Shown here: piece by piece, positions 8,477 through 15,448 of the stretch
Numbering within the stretch: the stretch's first letter is position 1
How the letters are laid out: every line of letters starts with the position of its first letter
Assembly (NCBI GenBank): GCA_902771155.1
Contig: CACXVS010000048.1
Coordinates: forward strand, 1 to 17,587
Reading direction: 5' to 3'
Source: an uncultured Prevotellaceae bacterium
Lineage (GTDB): Bacteria; Bacteroidota; Bacteroidia; Bacteroidales; Bacteroidaceae
Length of the DNA stretch: 17,587 bases
Notes under the pieces: generated by a model
What the model saw: the letters and a program-made list of their open reading frames with translations, nothing else
What the model was told of the DNA's origin: nothing
Database searches by the model: none
Program-made: the position numbers and the translations under genes

Positions 8477-9565
8477 ATGAAGTATATGTGGATGATCTCG
8501 TTCATGTTTCTGCCCATTCTGGCCCTCCTTTATATTGGTTGGCATGTGTGGGTGCTGTTACCCATATCGGGCCTGTGGAAGTCGCTGATGATTGCCCTGG
8601 GCGTGTCGTGCTTCGTACTATTGTTCCTGAACTTCGGCCGTAAGTTTGAGGATTTTCCGCTACCAGTGGCCCAGGCTGCCTATGAGATTGGCACATCGTC
8701 GCTCTTTGTGATGATATATCTGGTGATTATCTTCCTGGTGCTCGACCTTGGCCGTCTGGTGCGCCTTGTGCCTAAGGCGCTCCTCTACAATAACTGGCAA
8801 ATGGCGTTAGGGCTTTTCGTACTTGTCTTCGGCATATTCCTCTATGGCAATCTGCATTATAAGAATAAGGTACGCGTAGCCCTGGATCTTGAGTCGTCGA
8901 AACCTCTGCCCAAAACCTATAAGGCGGTTATGACTTCCGACTTGCATCTGGGCTATCACAATCCTCGTAAGGAACTGGCGCGATGGGTGGATCTGATAAA
9001 TGCCGAGCAACCCGACTTCATCCTGATTGCCGGTGATATCATCGATGGCAGCATGCGACCGCTGAATGAAGAGAAGATGGCAGAGGAGTTCCATCGTCTG
9101 AAGGCGCCAGTCTATGCCTGTCTGGGTAATCACGAATACTATGCGGGTAATCCAGAGGCCCGGCAGTTCTATAAGGATACGGGTATCCATCTGCTTATTG
9201 ATGAGATCGCTGTTATCGACAGCTGTATCGCGATCATTGGTCGTGATGACGTCACAAACAAACGTCGCAAAACCATTGAAGACATGGCATCAGAAACCTC
9301 TTCATTTTACACCATCGTCCTCAATCATCAGCCTTATAGTCTGGAGCGTGCAGAGAGGGCGGGTGTTGATTTCCAACTCAGTGGACACACCCATCGCGGA
9401 CAGGTGTGGCCCATCTCCTGGATTACCGATTATGTGTATGAATGTTCGTGGGGATCGTACCAGCGAGGTAACACGCAATTCTACGTTACCTCTGGTATCG
9501 GCCTCTGGGGCGGCAAGTTCCGCATCGGCACCCAGTCCGAATACGTTGTCGCCACCATCAGATAG
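8477..9565 (+). CDS. Membrane-anchored metallophosphoesterase
   Basis: 362-residue calcineurin-like phosphoesterase, resembling the YkuE/YaeI group whose members act on lipid or envelope phosphoesters (substrate inferred only from family). About four hydrophobic helices occupy residues 1-130. The catalytic domain follows with all metal motifs present: SDLHLG (D155, H157), GDIID (D187), GNHEYY (N218, H219), NHQP, and SGHTHRGQ (H304, H306). The start gives a plausible first membrane helix and sits just after a promoter-like box. The gene ends 3 bases before the 3' end of the convergent carbonic anhydrase gene, leaving no room for separate terminators. Confidence 0.88.
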   Translation: MKYMWMISFMFLPILALLYIGWHVWVLLPISGLWKSLMIALGVSCFVLLFLNFGRKFEDFPLPVAQAAYEIGTSSLFVMIYLVIIFLVLDLGRLVRLVPKALLYNNWQMALGLFVLVFGIFLYGNLHYKNKVRVALDLESSKPLPKTYKAVMTSDLHLGYHNPRKELARWVDLINAEQPDFILIAGDIIDGSMRPLNEEKMAEEFHRLKAPVYACLGNHEYYAGNPEARQFYKDTGIHLLIDEIAVIDSCIAIIGRDDVTNKRRKTIEDMASETSSFYTIVLNHQPYSLERAERAGVDFQLSGHTHRGQVWPISWITDYVYECSWGSYQRGNTQFYVTSGIGLWGGKFRIGTQSEYVVATIR

Positions 9566-9568
9566 TCT

Positions 9569-10096
9569 TTAGAATTTAGTGGGTTCTGTCTCGCCTTCTT
9601 CCAGGTAAAACTTGGAGTAGGCGACATAGTGCTTGGCGTTATCAGTCTGGCCAGGACGTACGGGCTTAATGTACTTCGCAGGTACCCCCCCCCAGATCTC
9701 GCCTGCTGGGATCTTGGTATTCTGAAGCACAAGGGCACCAGCGGCAACGATTGAGCCTTCACCGATCTCGCAGCCATCGAGTAGGGTGGAACCCATGCCG
9801 ATCAAGGCATTGTCGTGAATGGTACATGCATGTACGGTAACATTATGTCCGATTGTGACGTAGTTGCCTATATGAGTTGGTCCCGTTTCGTGGGTGACGT
9901 GTACGCACGATCCGTCCTGGATGTTCGTGCAGTTGCCGATGGTGATGGGGGCCACGTCGCCCCGTACGACAGCGTTGAACCACACGGAACATTCGTCGCC
10001 CATCGTCACATCACCCACTATCGTGGCGTTCTCACTGAAATAACAGTCTCGCCCCCATTTGGGAGCGAGACCGCGATAACTTTTAATCAAAGCCAT
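9569..10096 (-). CDS. Gamma-carbonic anhydrase family protein
   Basis: 175-residue left-handed beta-helix protein of the gamma-carbonic anhydrase/YrdA group, with hexapeptide repeats running through residues about 20-140. The zinc ligands are present: H66 in CVHVTHE and H84/H89 in GHNVTVH, together with R45, D47, Q60 and D61 that line the active site in the family. It may hydrate CO2 to bicarbonate, but many family members have no proven activity. It follows mdh on the same strand after a 41-base AT-rich repeat and is probably co-transcribed with it. The conserved IWGGVPAKY segment (near residues 134-142) is encoded with an uninterrupted run of nine G (9685-9693), a possible slippage site. 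Confidence 0.9.
   Translation of the reverse strand: MALIKSYRGLAPKWGRDCYFSENATIVGDVTMGDECSVWFNAVVRGDVAPITIGNCTNIQDGSCVHVTHETGPTHIGNYVTIGHNVTVHACTIHDNALIGMGSTLLDGCEIGEGSIVAAGALVLQNTKIPAGEIWGGVPAKYIKPVRPGQTDNAKHYVAYSKFYLEEGETEPTKF
9685..9693 (-). repeat. Nine-G homopolymer tract inside the carbonic anhydrase gene
   Basis: Nine consecutive C on the plus strand, read as TGG GGG GGG G in the gene around residue 135. A one-base slip would shift the frame and replace the last 40 or so residues. Such tracts can mediate phase variation, but here the Trp-Gly-Gly-Val sequence is itself conserved, so the run may be incidental. Confidence 0.9.
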
Positions 10097-10103
10097 ACCT
10101 GAT

Positions 10104-10140
10104 AATTATCAATTATCAATTTTCAATTATCAATTAATTA
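10104..10140. repeat. Heptamer tandem repeat (AATTATC)
   Basis: Four tandem units: AATTATC at 10104-10110 and 10111-10117, AATTTTC at 10118-10124, AATTATC at 10125-10131, then a partial AATTAATTA that runs into the mdh stop codon. It fills the gap between mdh and the carbonic anhydrase gene. Similar AT-rich heptamer strings are, as far as I recall, common in Bacteroidota intergenic DNA. Confidence 0.85.
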
Positions 10141-11124
10141 CAGGTTTGCATTGTCTTTTGCCCAATCCTCAACGGCAGGGATGATGCCAAGTGATATGAT
10201 CTCGTCGCGCATCTTCTGCAGGTGCTCGTAAGAAGCTTGCAGTGCAGCCATCTCCTCAGCAGTGCCCTCTGGCTCAGTGAAGTGAACACCGTCCTTGTCG
10301 ATAACGGTAGGCATAGCCATCATCACGTTCTTGAAACCGTAAGCGTTGACATAGCAACCGGCAGGCCACTTGAAGGGCTCACCACCCATAGCACCCTCGA
10401 TCATCTTAACAGCCTGATAAGCTGGGCTCTGGAATGAAGAGCGTCCGCGCAGTTTGATGATGTTGCTGCCACCCTGGGTGGTCATGTGCTTAATCTCTGC
10501 CCAACGCTCTGCAGAAAGAGGAAGCTCAGAGAGGGGCTTGCCGTCGATGAGAGCCTTGCTGGCGAATACAGCCATCTGCTCACCGTGACCACCGTAGGTA
10601 TAAGCGTTGGTCACCTTGTCCTGACGAACGCCGAACTCCTGAGCCAGCTGCTGCTGCAGACGGGTAGAGTCGAGCGCTGCCAGAGAGGTCAGCTGGTTGG
10701 GCTTCAGACCTGAGTGGATCAGGGCTGTCAGAGCGGTAACATCGGCAGGGTTGAAGATAACTACCACGTGCTTCACGTCGGGGCAGTACTTCTTGATGTT
10801 CTCACCGAAGTCGGCTGCGATCTGGCAGTTGCCCTTCAGCAGGTCCTCACGGGTCATACCCTCCTTACGGGGAGCACCACCTGAAGAGATGATGTACTTG
10901 GCACCAGTGAAAGCCTCCTTAGCATCTACGGTGTAAGAGATGTTTGCGCCGGGGAAAGCACAGTGGCACATCTCATCGAATACACCATGAACACCTGGCT
11001 CATAGATATCATACAAACAAATGTTGGGGGTCAGACCCAGCATCAGAACACTCTGTACCATGTTAGAACCGATCATGCCGCCGGCACCAACAATCACCAA
11101 TTTCTCGTCAGTTAAAAAATTCAT
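10138..11124 (-). CDS. mdh: Malate dehydrogenase
   Basis: NAD-dependent malate dehydrogenase (lactate/malate dehydrogenase superfamily) interconverting malate and oxaloacetate. In Prevotella-type fermentation it works on the reductive branch to succinate (pathway knowledge). The 328-residue length is normal for the Bacteroidota form. The Rossmann dinucleotide motif GAGGMIGSN lies at residues 13-21, SSGGAPRKEGMTREDLLKGN carries the substrate-loop arginines, and IFNPADV, LDSTRL and the catalytic-His segment YGGHGEQM follow. The gene is probably the first of a two-gene unit with the carbonic anhydrase gene and has a -7 box 36 bases upstream. Confidence 0.94.
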   Translation of the reverse strand: MNFLTDEKLVIVGAGGMIGSNMVQSVLMLGLTPNICLYDIYEPGVHGVFDEMCHCAFPGANISYTVDAKEAFTGAKYIISSGGAPRKEGMTREDLLKGNCQIAADFGENIKKYCPDVKHVVVIFNPADVTALTALIHSGLKPNQLTSLAALDSTRLQQQLAQEFGVRQDKVTNAYTYGGHGEQMAVFASKALIDGKPLSELPLSAERWAEIKHMTTQGGSNIIKLRGRSSFQSPAYQAVKMIEGAMGGEPFKWPAGCYVNAYGFKNVMMAMPTVIDKDGVHFTEPEGTAEEMAALQASYEHLQKMRDEIISLGIIPAVEDWAKDNANL

Positions 11125-11160
11125 AATTGTATTTTTTTAATTGTTATATTAAAAGTGCTG

Positions 11161-11168
11161 CAAAGATA
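11161..11168 (-). promoter_or_regulatory. -7 promoter box of mdh
   Basis: TATCTTTG on the minus strand, followed by GCA, 36 bases upstream of the mdh ATG. It fits TAnnTTTG; no clear -33 element at the usual distance. Confidence 0.5.
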
Positions 11169-11242
11169 CAAAAAAACCTCATATTAAATGGATTTTTATT
11201 ATTAATCTTAGTTAATCGCAGAAATTTGTGGCTATTATTTTG

Positions 11243-11250
11243 TACCTTTG
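11243..11250 (+). promoter_or_regulatory. -7 promoter box of the aminopeptidase gene
   Basis: TACCTTTG lies 29 bases upstream of the ATG at 11280. Its position supports that ATG over the in-frame ATG at 11127, which is upstream of the promoter. The nearest TTTG (11225-11228) is only 14 bases away, shorter than usual. Confidence 0.5.
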
Positions 11251-11279
11251 TAAAGTTGAAATTACAAATACCTGACGAC

Positions 11280-13112
11280 ATGACTATCAATCAACGACTA
11301 GAAGACCTTCGGGAAGTGATGAGGCGCGAACATCTGGCGGCCTTTATCTTTCCTAGTACGGATCCCCATCAGGGCGAGTATATCCCCGATCACTGGAAAG
11401 GCCGCGAGTTTATCTCGGGCTTCAACGGGTCGGCAGGAACGGCTGTGGTCACACTGAATGCAGCAGCCTTGTGGACAGACTCACGCTATTTCATCGCAGC
11501 AGAGGAGCAACTGAAGGGTACGGAGTTCCAACTGATGAGACTGAAGATAGAGGGAACGCCCACCATTGCCGAGTGGCTGGGGCGGGAGATCACGGCAAAC
11601 AAACACTCTTATGAGGACTGGACAGAGGTGGGCATCGACGGAAGGTGCAGCTCTGCCAATGCGGTGAAAGAGTTGATAGCCGACCTCCGTAAGGAGAATG
11701 GCATTACCCTCCGTACGAACTTCGACCCTCTGAAGCAGATATGGGTTGACCGTCCGATTATTCCGGATAACCCAGTGGAAATCTATCCCCTGCAGTATGC
11801 TGGTGAGCATGCACACGACAAGATCGCCCGTATCCGTCAGGCTCTGAGGGAGAAACATGCCGACGGTATGCTGATGGCTTCACTCGATGATATCGCCTGG
11901 ACGCTGAACCTTCGAGGTACCGATGTACATTGCAACCCCGTGTTCGTATCCTATCTGCTCATCTCCTCAAAGACGGTCACTCTATATATAAATAAGGTGA
12001 AACTCTCGCCAGAGGTGTTGGCCTATCTGAATGCTGAGAATATCGAAGTGGAGGACTACGAACAGGTGGAGAATGGACTGAGGCATTATTTCGAGTATAA
12101 TATCTTGCTCGACCCTGACGAGGTGAACTATCGGCTCTATGAGGTGGTGAGGAACAAAGGTAAGATGAATGATCTCCAAAAGACGGAGATTGTTGAAGAA
12201 GAGTCGCCCGTGAAGCGGATGAAAACCGTTAAGAATGAGACTGAGATAGCGGGTTTTAGATCGGCGATGCTGAAAGACGGCATCGCTATGACCAAATTCC
12301 TCTATTGGCTCTCCAGCTATATCGGGAAACCAGAGATCTCAGAACTGACGGAAATCACGATTGATGAGAAACTAACCTCGTTGCGAGCCGAACAGCCCCT
12401 TTATCGCGATATCTCTTTTGATACCATCGCCGGATACGGCACCCATGCTGCCATCGTTCACTACGAGGCCACCCCAGAGACGGATATTCCCTTGCAGCCC
12501 AAGGGCATGCTGCTGCTCGACAGTGGTGCGCAGTATCTCGACGGTACGACGGACATTACCCGCACCATCGCCCTCGGACCTTTGACTGATCAGGAAAAAC
12601 AGATCTATACCCTCGTGCTCAAGGGGCATATCCAGATAGAACTCTGTAAGTTCCCCAGTGGTGCAAGCGGCACGCAGATCGACATCCTGGCCCGTAAGGA
12701 TATGTGGCGCGAAGGACTGAACTATCTGCACGGCACCGGTCATGGTGTGGGCACTTATCTGAACGTCCACGAAGGTCCTCACCAGTTCCGTATGGAGTGG
12801 AAACCCGCTCCTCTCGTGGTAGGCATGACGATTACCGACGAACCAGGCATCTACCTCCCTGACCGTTGTGGCGCCCGCACAGAGAATACCCTGTTGATCG
12901 TGCCCTATAAGGAAACAGAGTTCGGCAAGTTCCTACAGTTTGAGTCGCTCACCCTCTGTCCTATCGACAAGGCTCCCATTCTCATCGAAATGATGACCCA
13001 AGAGGAAATCCAATGGCTTAACGACTACCATCAGCGCGTCTTCGACGCCCTCTCGCCCCATCTGAATCCCGATGAGATTGAGTGGCTCCGCGAAGCCTGT
13101 GATGCGATATAG
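11280..13112 (+). CDS. Xaa-Pro aminopeptidase, M24 family
   Basis: Cytoplasmic metallopeptidase of the aminopeptidase P type that removes an N-terminal residue preceding proline. The 610 residues contain two N-terminal creatinase-like domains (residues about 1-320) and a C-terminal pita-bread catalytic domain. All five metal ligands are visible: D414 (LLLDSGAQ), D425 (GTTDITRT), H488 (GTGHGVG), E521 (TDEPGIY) and E535 (RTENTLL). The C-terminal extension PIDKAPI to WLREACDAI is typical of the long three-domain form. An in-frame ATG at 11127 exists, but its 51 extra codons are AT-rich, lack homologous character and lie upstream of the -7 box at 11243-11250. I therefore start at 11280, where conserved sequence (QRLEDLREVM) begins. 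Confidence 0.92.
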   Translation: MTINQRLEDLREVMRREHLAAFIFPSTDPHQGEYIPDHWKGREFISGFNGSAGTAVVTLNAAALWTDSRYFIAAEEQLKGTEFQLMRLKIEGTPTIAEWLGREITANKHSYEDWTEVGIDGRCSSANAVKELIADLRKENGITLRTNFDPLKQIWVDRPIIPDNPVEIYPLQYAGEHAHDKIARIRQALREKHADGMLMASLDDIAWTLNLRGTDVHCNPVFVSYLLISSKTVTLYINKVKLSPEVLAYLNAENIEVEDYEQVENGLRHYFEYNILLDPDEVNYRLYEVVRNKGKMNDLQKTEIVEEESPVKRMKTVKNETEIAGFRSAMLKDGIAMTKFLYWLSSYIGKPEISELTEITIDEKLTSLRAEQPLYRDISFDTIAGYGTHAAIVHYEATPETDIPLQPKGMLLLDSGAQYLDGTTDITRTIALGPLTDQEKQIYTLVLKGHIQIELCKFPSGASGTQIDILARKDMWREGLNYLHGTGHGVGTYLNVHEGPHQFRMEWKPAPLVVGMTITDEPGIYLPDRCGARTENTLLIVPYKETEFGKFLQFESLTLCPIDKAPILIEMMTQEEIQWLNDYHQRVFDALSPHLNPDEIEWLREACDAI

Positions 13113-13290
13113 GAGACAGTTACATCTGTAACAATAACCTTTTTTCTTAAGTTTTTTTGATGAAGTGTTGCCAAAACACCTCTATATGACTTCCACATTT
13201 AGAGTGTTTGGACTGTTTCGTAACAGACTGGAAAACAGTTGGTTGCAAAATTTGTATTGGAACAATCGTCCACTTTATAACTTTATCTGC
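13113..13290. other. Hairpin-rich gap between the aminopeptidase and lipoprotein genes
   Basis: No convincing gene. Just past the stop codon GTTAC (13119-13123) pairs with GTAAC (13128-13132), followed by a T-rich stretch, a weak terminator candidate. An imperfect stem of about 12 pairs with two bulges joins 13171-13184 and 13200-13211. ACTGTTT (13212-13218) pairs either with AAACAGT (13233-13239) or, in part, with AACAG (13222-13226). All lie upstream of the lipoprotein promoter, so they act on the end of the upstream transcript or as DNA sites. Confidence 0.45.
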
Positions 13291-13321
13291 TTGTTTCAGG
13301 CGTTTTTTTGCTCTACCTTTG
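13291..13321 (+). promoter_or_regulatory. Promoter of the LruC-type lipoprotein gene
   Basis: TTG (13291-13293), 20 bases, then TACCTTTG (13314-13321) followed by GCA. Both boxes and spacing fit the Bacteroidota consensus. The predicted start of transcription near 13328 excludes the upstream in-frame ATG at 13208 and leaves a leader of about 65 bases. Confidence 0.65.
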
Positions 13322-13393
13322 CACCGTCGAAATCAAAATGACGATCTAACGAAATTATTAACAAGATTATTCATTCTAAAAACTAAAAAGAAA

Positions 13394-14935
13394 ATGAAAA
13401 CAAGCGCCAAACAACTGATGATGGTTGTAGCAGTAGCCGCAATGACAGCCTGTAGTAAAACTGATCTGTATGATGCCGATGCTATTAATGAGAATGCACA
13501 GCAGAAAGCAAAAGTATCATTCGCTGAGAACTTCGCCAGGAAATATCCCAATGTGGATATGAGTAGGGGTTGGGATTTCAGCAGCAAGAACCCCGTGCTG
13601 ACATTCGGAAACGGTGTCGCTGAGAGGGCACGTACACGTGCAGGTGAAAATGGTGGTAGCTGGTCGGCTGGCGACTGGTATTATGTGGATAACAATACAC
13701 TTGACTGGATGCACGACGCTTTGGTGGAGGGTAAGGACCACCGCAATCTGGGAAAGGCATTCTATATGACCGTTCCAGGAAATGAATTTACCATTGTTCC
13801 TATCTATCAGGGAGTGGCAGCAGCCATGTGGGACCTTCATGTGGTGATCGATGGTGTTGACTATAAGGTGTGGGAGAAGATCAGCAAGACTACCCTGGGT
13901 GGCTCTGATGAGAATGTCCAGGATGAGACAGAGGTCGGTACGATCCAGATCAAAGACCTTGATAGCGACGAGTGGCACAATATGCACGGACAGTGGTTTG
14001 ATTGGGGCTATGGTCACTGGGAGAGTCTGTATAATACCGACGGTACGGATCGATGGACACCAGACTGGAGTGCAAAAAACCAGGTAACCGCCGTTCGCTC
14101 CATCCCTTATACCTTCAAGAACTTCCGCGTAGGTGCCGAGATGTACTTCTATCTTGAAATTACGAAGGACGGTAATGAAAGAGACAATCAGACTCAGGCT
14201 GTAATCAATCACCGAAACGATGTCAGAACCAAGCAGTCGTCGGTGAAGGGCATGATGCTGGCACTCCAGAATTGTCCTGTTCCTGCTAACCTCAATGGCA
14301 ATGAAGTCATGATTGTCGGTTGCGAGGATGCCGACGTGGAGAAATATGATGTCAGCGTCAACGAGGCCGGCGAAGAGACATTCAAGGGCTCTGACTGGGA
14401 TATGAACGACCTCGTGCTGCTGGTGTATGGCAAGAATGTTCCCAAGCCTATTGAGATTCATGATGGCGACACCTTCGAGGAGCGTACCACCGTGCGTTAT
14501 ATGATCGAGGACCTAGGTTCTACCGATGACTTCGACTTCAACGATATCGTAGTCGATGTGGCCGACATCAATATCATCACTCCGACCTACACCAACGGTG
14601 TGCTGACCTCACAGACTGTTACTGTTCATCGTCAGGAGGCTGTGATCCGTCACCTCGGTGGTATTCTCCCCTTCACACTGAAGATCGGTGATAAGGAATA
14701 TCAGGCTGGTGGCCAGGAGACATTCAAGACGAGTCCCGACCTGAAGATTGATGATGTGACAGGGTGGAACATACAAACCCACAACGTGAGTGTGGAGGTT
14801 GAGCAGAGAGACAGCGAGGGTGTGTTCGAAATACAGTTCCCGTTGGCTGGTGAGGCTCCGATGATCATCGCTGTGGATCCCTCACAAAACTGGATGAATG
14901 AGCGCCAGGGCGTACCTGAATCTTGGTTCTATTAA
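13394..14935 (+). CDS. LruC domain-containing (DUF4842-like) lipoprotein
   Basis: 513-residue probable lipoprotein. The signal sequence MKTSAKQLMMVVAVAAMTAC ends in a lipobox-like MTAC with Cys20. It is followed by SKTDLYD, an acidic start common in Bacteroidales surface lipoproteins. A WDFS motif near residue 61 begins the mature globular part. Two Asp/Asn-rich segments, SDWDMNDLVLLVYG (about 333-346) and STDDFDFNDIVVDV (about 375-388), are the hallmark of LruC/DUF4842 domains and look like metal-binding loops. The C-terminal part appears to be beta-rich. Function is unknown; an adhesin- or matrix-like role is only a guess. The start at 13394 is chosen because it gives the signal peptide and lies downstream of the promoter. 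The gene stands alone, followed by a strong hairpin. Confidence 0.8.
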   Translation: MKTSAKQLMMVVAVAAMTACSKTDLYDADAINENAQQKAKVSFAENFARKYPNVDMSRGWDFSSKNPVLTFGNGVAERARTRAGENGGSWSAGDWYYVDNNTLDWMHDALVEGKDHRNLGKAFYMTVPGNEFTIVPIYQGVAAAMWDLHVVIDGVDYKVWEKISKTTLGGSDENVQDETEVGTIQIKDLDSDEWHNMHGQWFDWGYGHWESLYNTDGTDRWTPDWSAKNQVTAVRSIPYTFKNFRVGAEMYFYLEITKDGNERDNQTQAVINHRNDVRTKQSSVKGMMLALQNCPVPANLNGNEVMIVGCEDADVEKYDVSVNEAGEETFKGSDWDMNDLVLLVYGKNVPKPIEIHDGDTFEERTTVRYMIEDLGSTDDFDFNDIVVDVADINIITPTYTNGVLTSQTVTVHRQEAVIRHLGGILPFTLKIGDKEYQAGGQETFKTSPDLKIDDVTGWNIQTHNVSVEVEQRDSEGVFEIQFPLAGEAPMIIAVDPSQNWMNERQGVPESWFY

Positions 14936-14988
14936 GTCGATGAAGGATGACAGTTAATAATTTGGTATAGTTGTTATAGTGAGTAGTT

Positions 14989-15020
14989 AAGGTGAGGGTG
15001 TGCATGCCACACTCTCCCTT
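14989..15020 (+). terminator. Terminator hairpin after the lipoprotein gene
   Basis: The left arm 14989-15002 (AAGG, bulged T, GAGGGTGTG) pairs with the right arm 15008-15020 (CACACTCTC then CCTT) around the loop CATGC, with one G-T pair. The stem is about 13 pairs long and is followed by ATTACTTTC rather than a pure T-run. A competing partner for GTGAGGGTG lies downstream at 15039-15048. Confidence 0.65.
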
Positions 15021-15087
15021 ATTACTTTCAAAGTAAGCACCCCTCACAAGAAATTTATCGTTTTTTTAATAAAAATAGGATAAAAAC
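15021..15087. other. Intergenic segment between terminator and rpsU promoter
   Basis: No gene seen. It contains the near-perfect palindrome TTACTTT-C-AAAGTAA (15022-15036) and CACCCCTCAC (15039-15048), which can pair with GTGAGGGTG (14992-15000) if one base is bulged. After that comes an AT-rich stretch with a run of seven T (near 15060-15067). Confidence 0.5.
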
Positions 15088-15118
15088 TTGGTAGTTTCGT
15101 AAAAAAGTAGTAATTTTG
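15088..15118 (+). promoter_or_regulatory. Promoter of rpsU
   Basis: TTG (15088-15090), 20 bases, TAATTTTG (15111-15118) followed by CACCCG. The 12-base string TTGGTAGTTTCG at 15088-15099 recurs exactly in the recombinase promoter (15396-15407). AAGTAGTAA at 15105-15113 recurs in the tRNA-tuf promoter (16702-16710). This extended similarity suggests co-regulated strong promoters. The leader to the ATG is about 60 bases. Confidence 0.75.
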
Positions 15119-15185
15119 CACCCGCTTTTCGTGGCAGAGTCCAGAAGGCAGTAAGTTTAACATAAAATATTAAAGCAAAAGACAA

Positions 15186-15377
15186 ATGATTATTGTACCA
15201 GTAAAAGAAGGCGAAAACATTGAGAAGGCCCTCAAGAAGTTTAAGAGAAAGTTTGAGAAGACAGGTGTGGTGAAAGAGCTCCGCCGTCGTCAGCAGTTCG
15301 ACAAACCTTCTGTACTTAAGCGCCTTAAGATGGAGCACGCCATTTACGTACAGCAGCTCCGCACCAACGAGGAATAA
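15186..15377 (+). CDS. rpsU: 30S ribosomal protein S21
   Basis: 63-residue basic protein of the small ribosomal subunit, located near the 3' end of 16S rRNA where it assists initiation. Family features are present: MIIVPVKEGENIEKALKKFK at the N-terminus and the Arg-rich helix ELRRRQQFDKPS. Length and start are normal. There is no Shine-Dalgarno sequence, as usual in Bacteroidota. It has its own well-formed promoter and is followed after 71 bases by the tyrosine recombinase gene, which also has its own promoter. Confidence 0.96.
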   Translation: MIIVPVKEGENIEKALKKFKRKFEKTGVVKELRRRQQFDKPSVLKRLKMEHAIYVQQLRTNEE

Positions 15378-15394
15378 AAAAATGTTCCTGAAAA

Positions 15395-15426
15395 TTTGGT
15401 AGTTTCGGAAATTTTCCGTAAATTCG
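15395..15426 (+). promoter_or_regulatory. Promoter of the tyrosine recombinase gene
   Basis: TTTG (15395-15398), 20 bases, TAAATTCG (15419-15426), a one-base deviation from TAnnTTTG. The spacer contains the palindrome CGGAAA-T-TTTCCG (15406-15418), which could be an operator. Downstream, GCCGA and TCGGC can form a small hairpin ending just before the ATG at 15449. The upstream half is identical to the rpsU promoter over 12 bases. Confidence 0.6.
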
Positions 15427-15448
15427 TAGCCGAAAACATATATCGGCA

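Noticed and set aside
10104..10140. CRISPR-like or insertion-sequence end repeat
   Set aside because: Units are seven bases, directly adjacent and without spacers; a simple AT-rich tandem repeat.
11127..11279. Upstream start of the aminopeptidase giving 51 more residues
   Set aside because: This ATG lies before the -7 box at 11243-11250 and the added residues do not resemble the family N-terminus.
13208..13393. Upstream start of the lipoprotein giving 62 more residues
   Set aside because: It lies upstream of the promoter at 13291-13321 and would bury the signal peptide.
13517..14461. Minus-strand open frame of 314 codons opposite the LruC lipoprotein
   Set aside because: No recognisable domain, no promoter-like box at its start, and the plus strand has a signal peptide, family motifs and promoter. 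Treated as a shadow frame.
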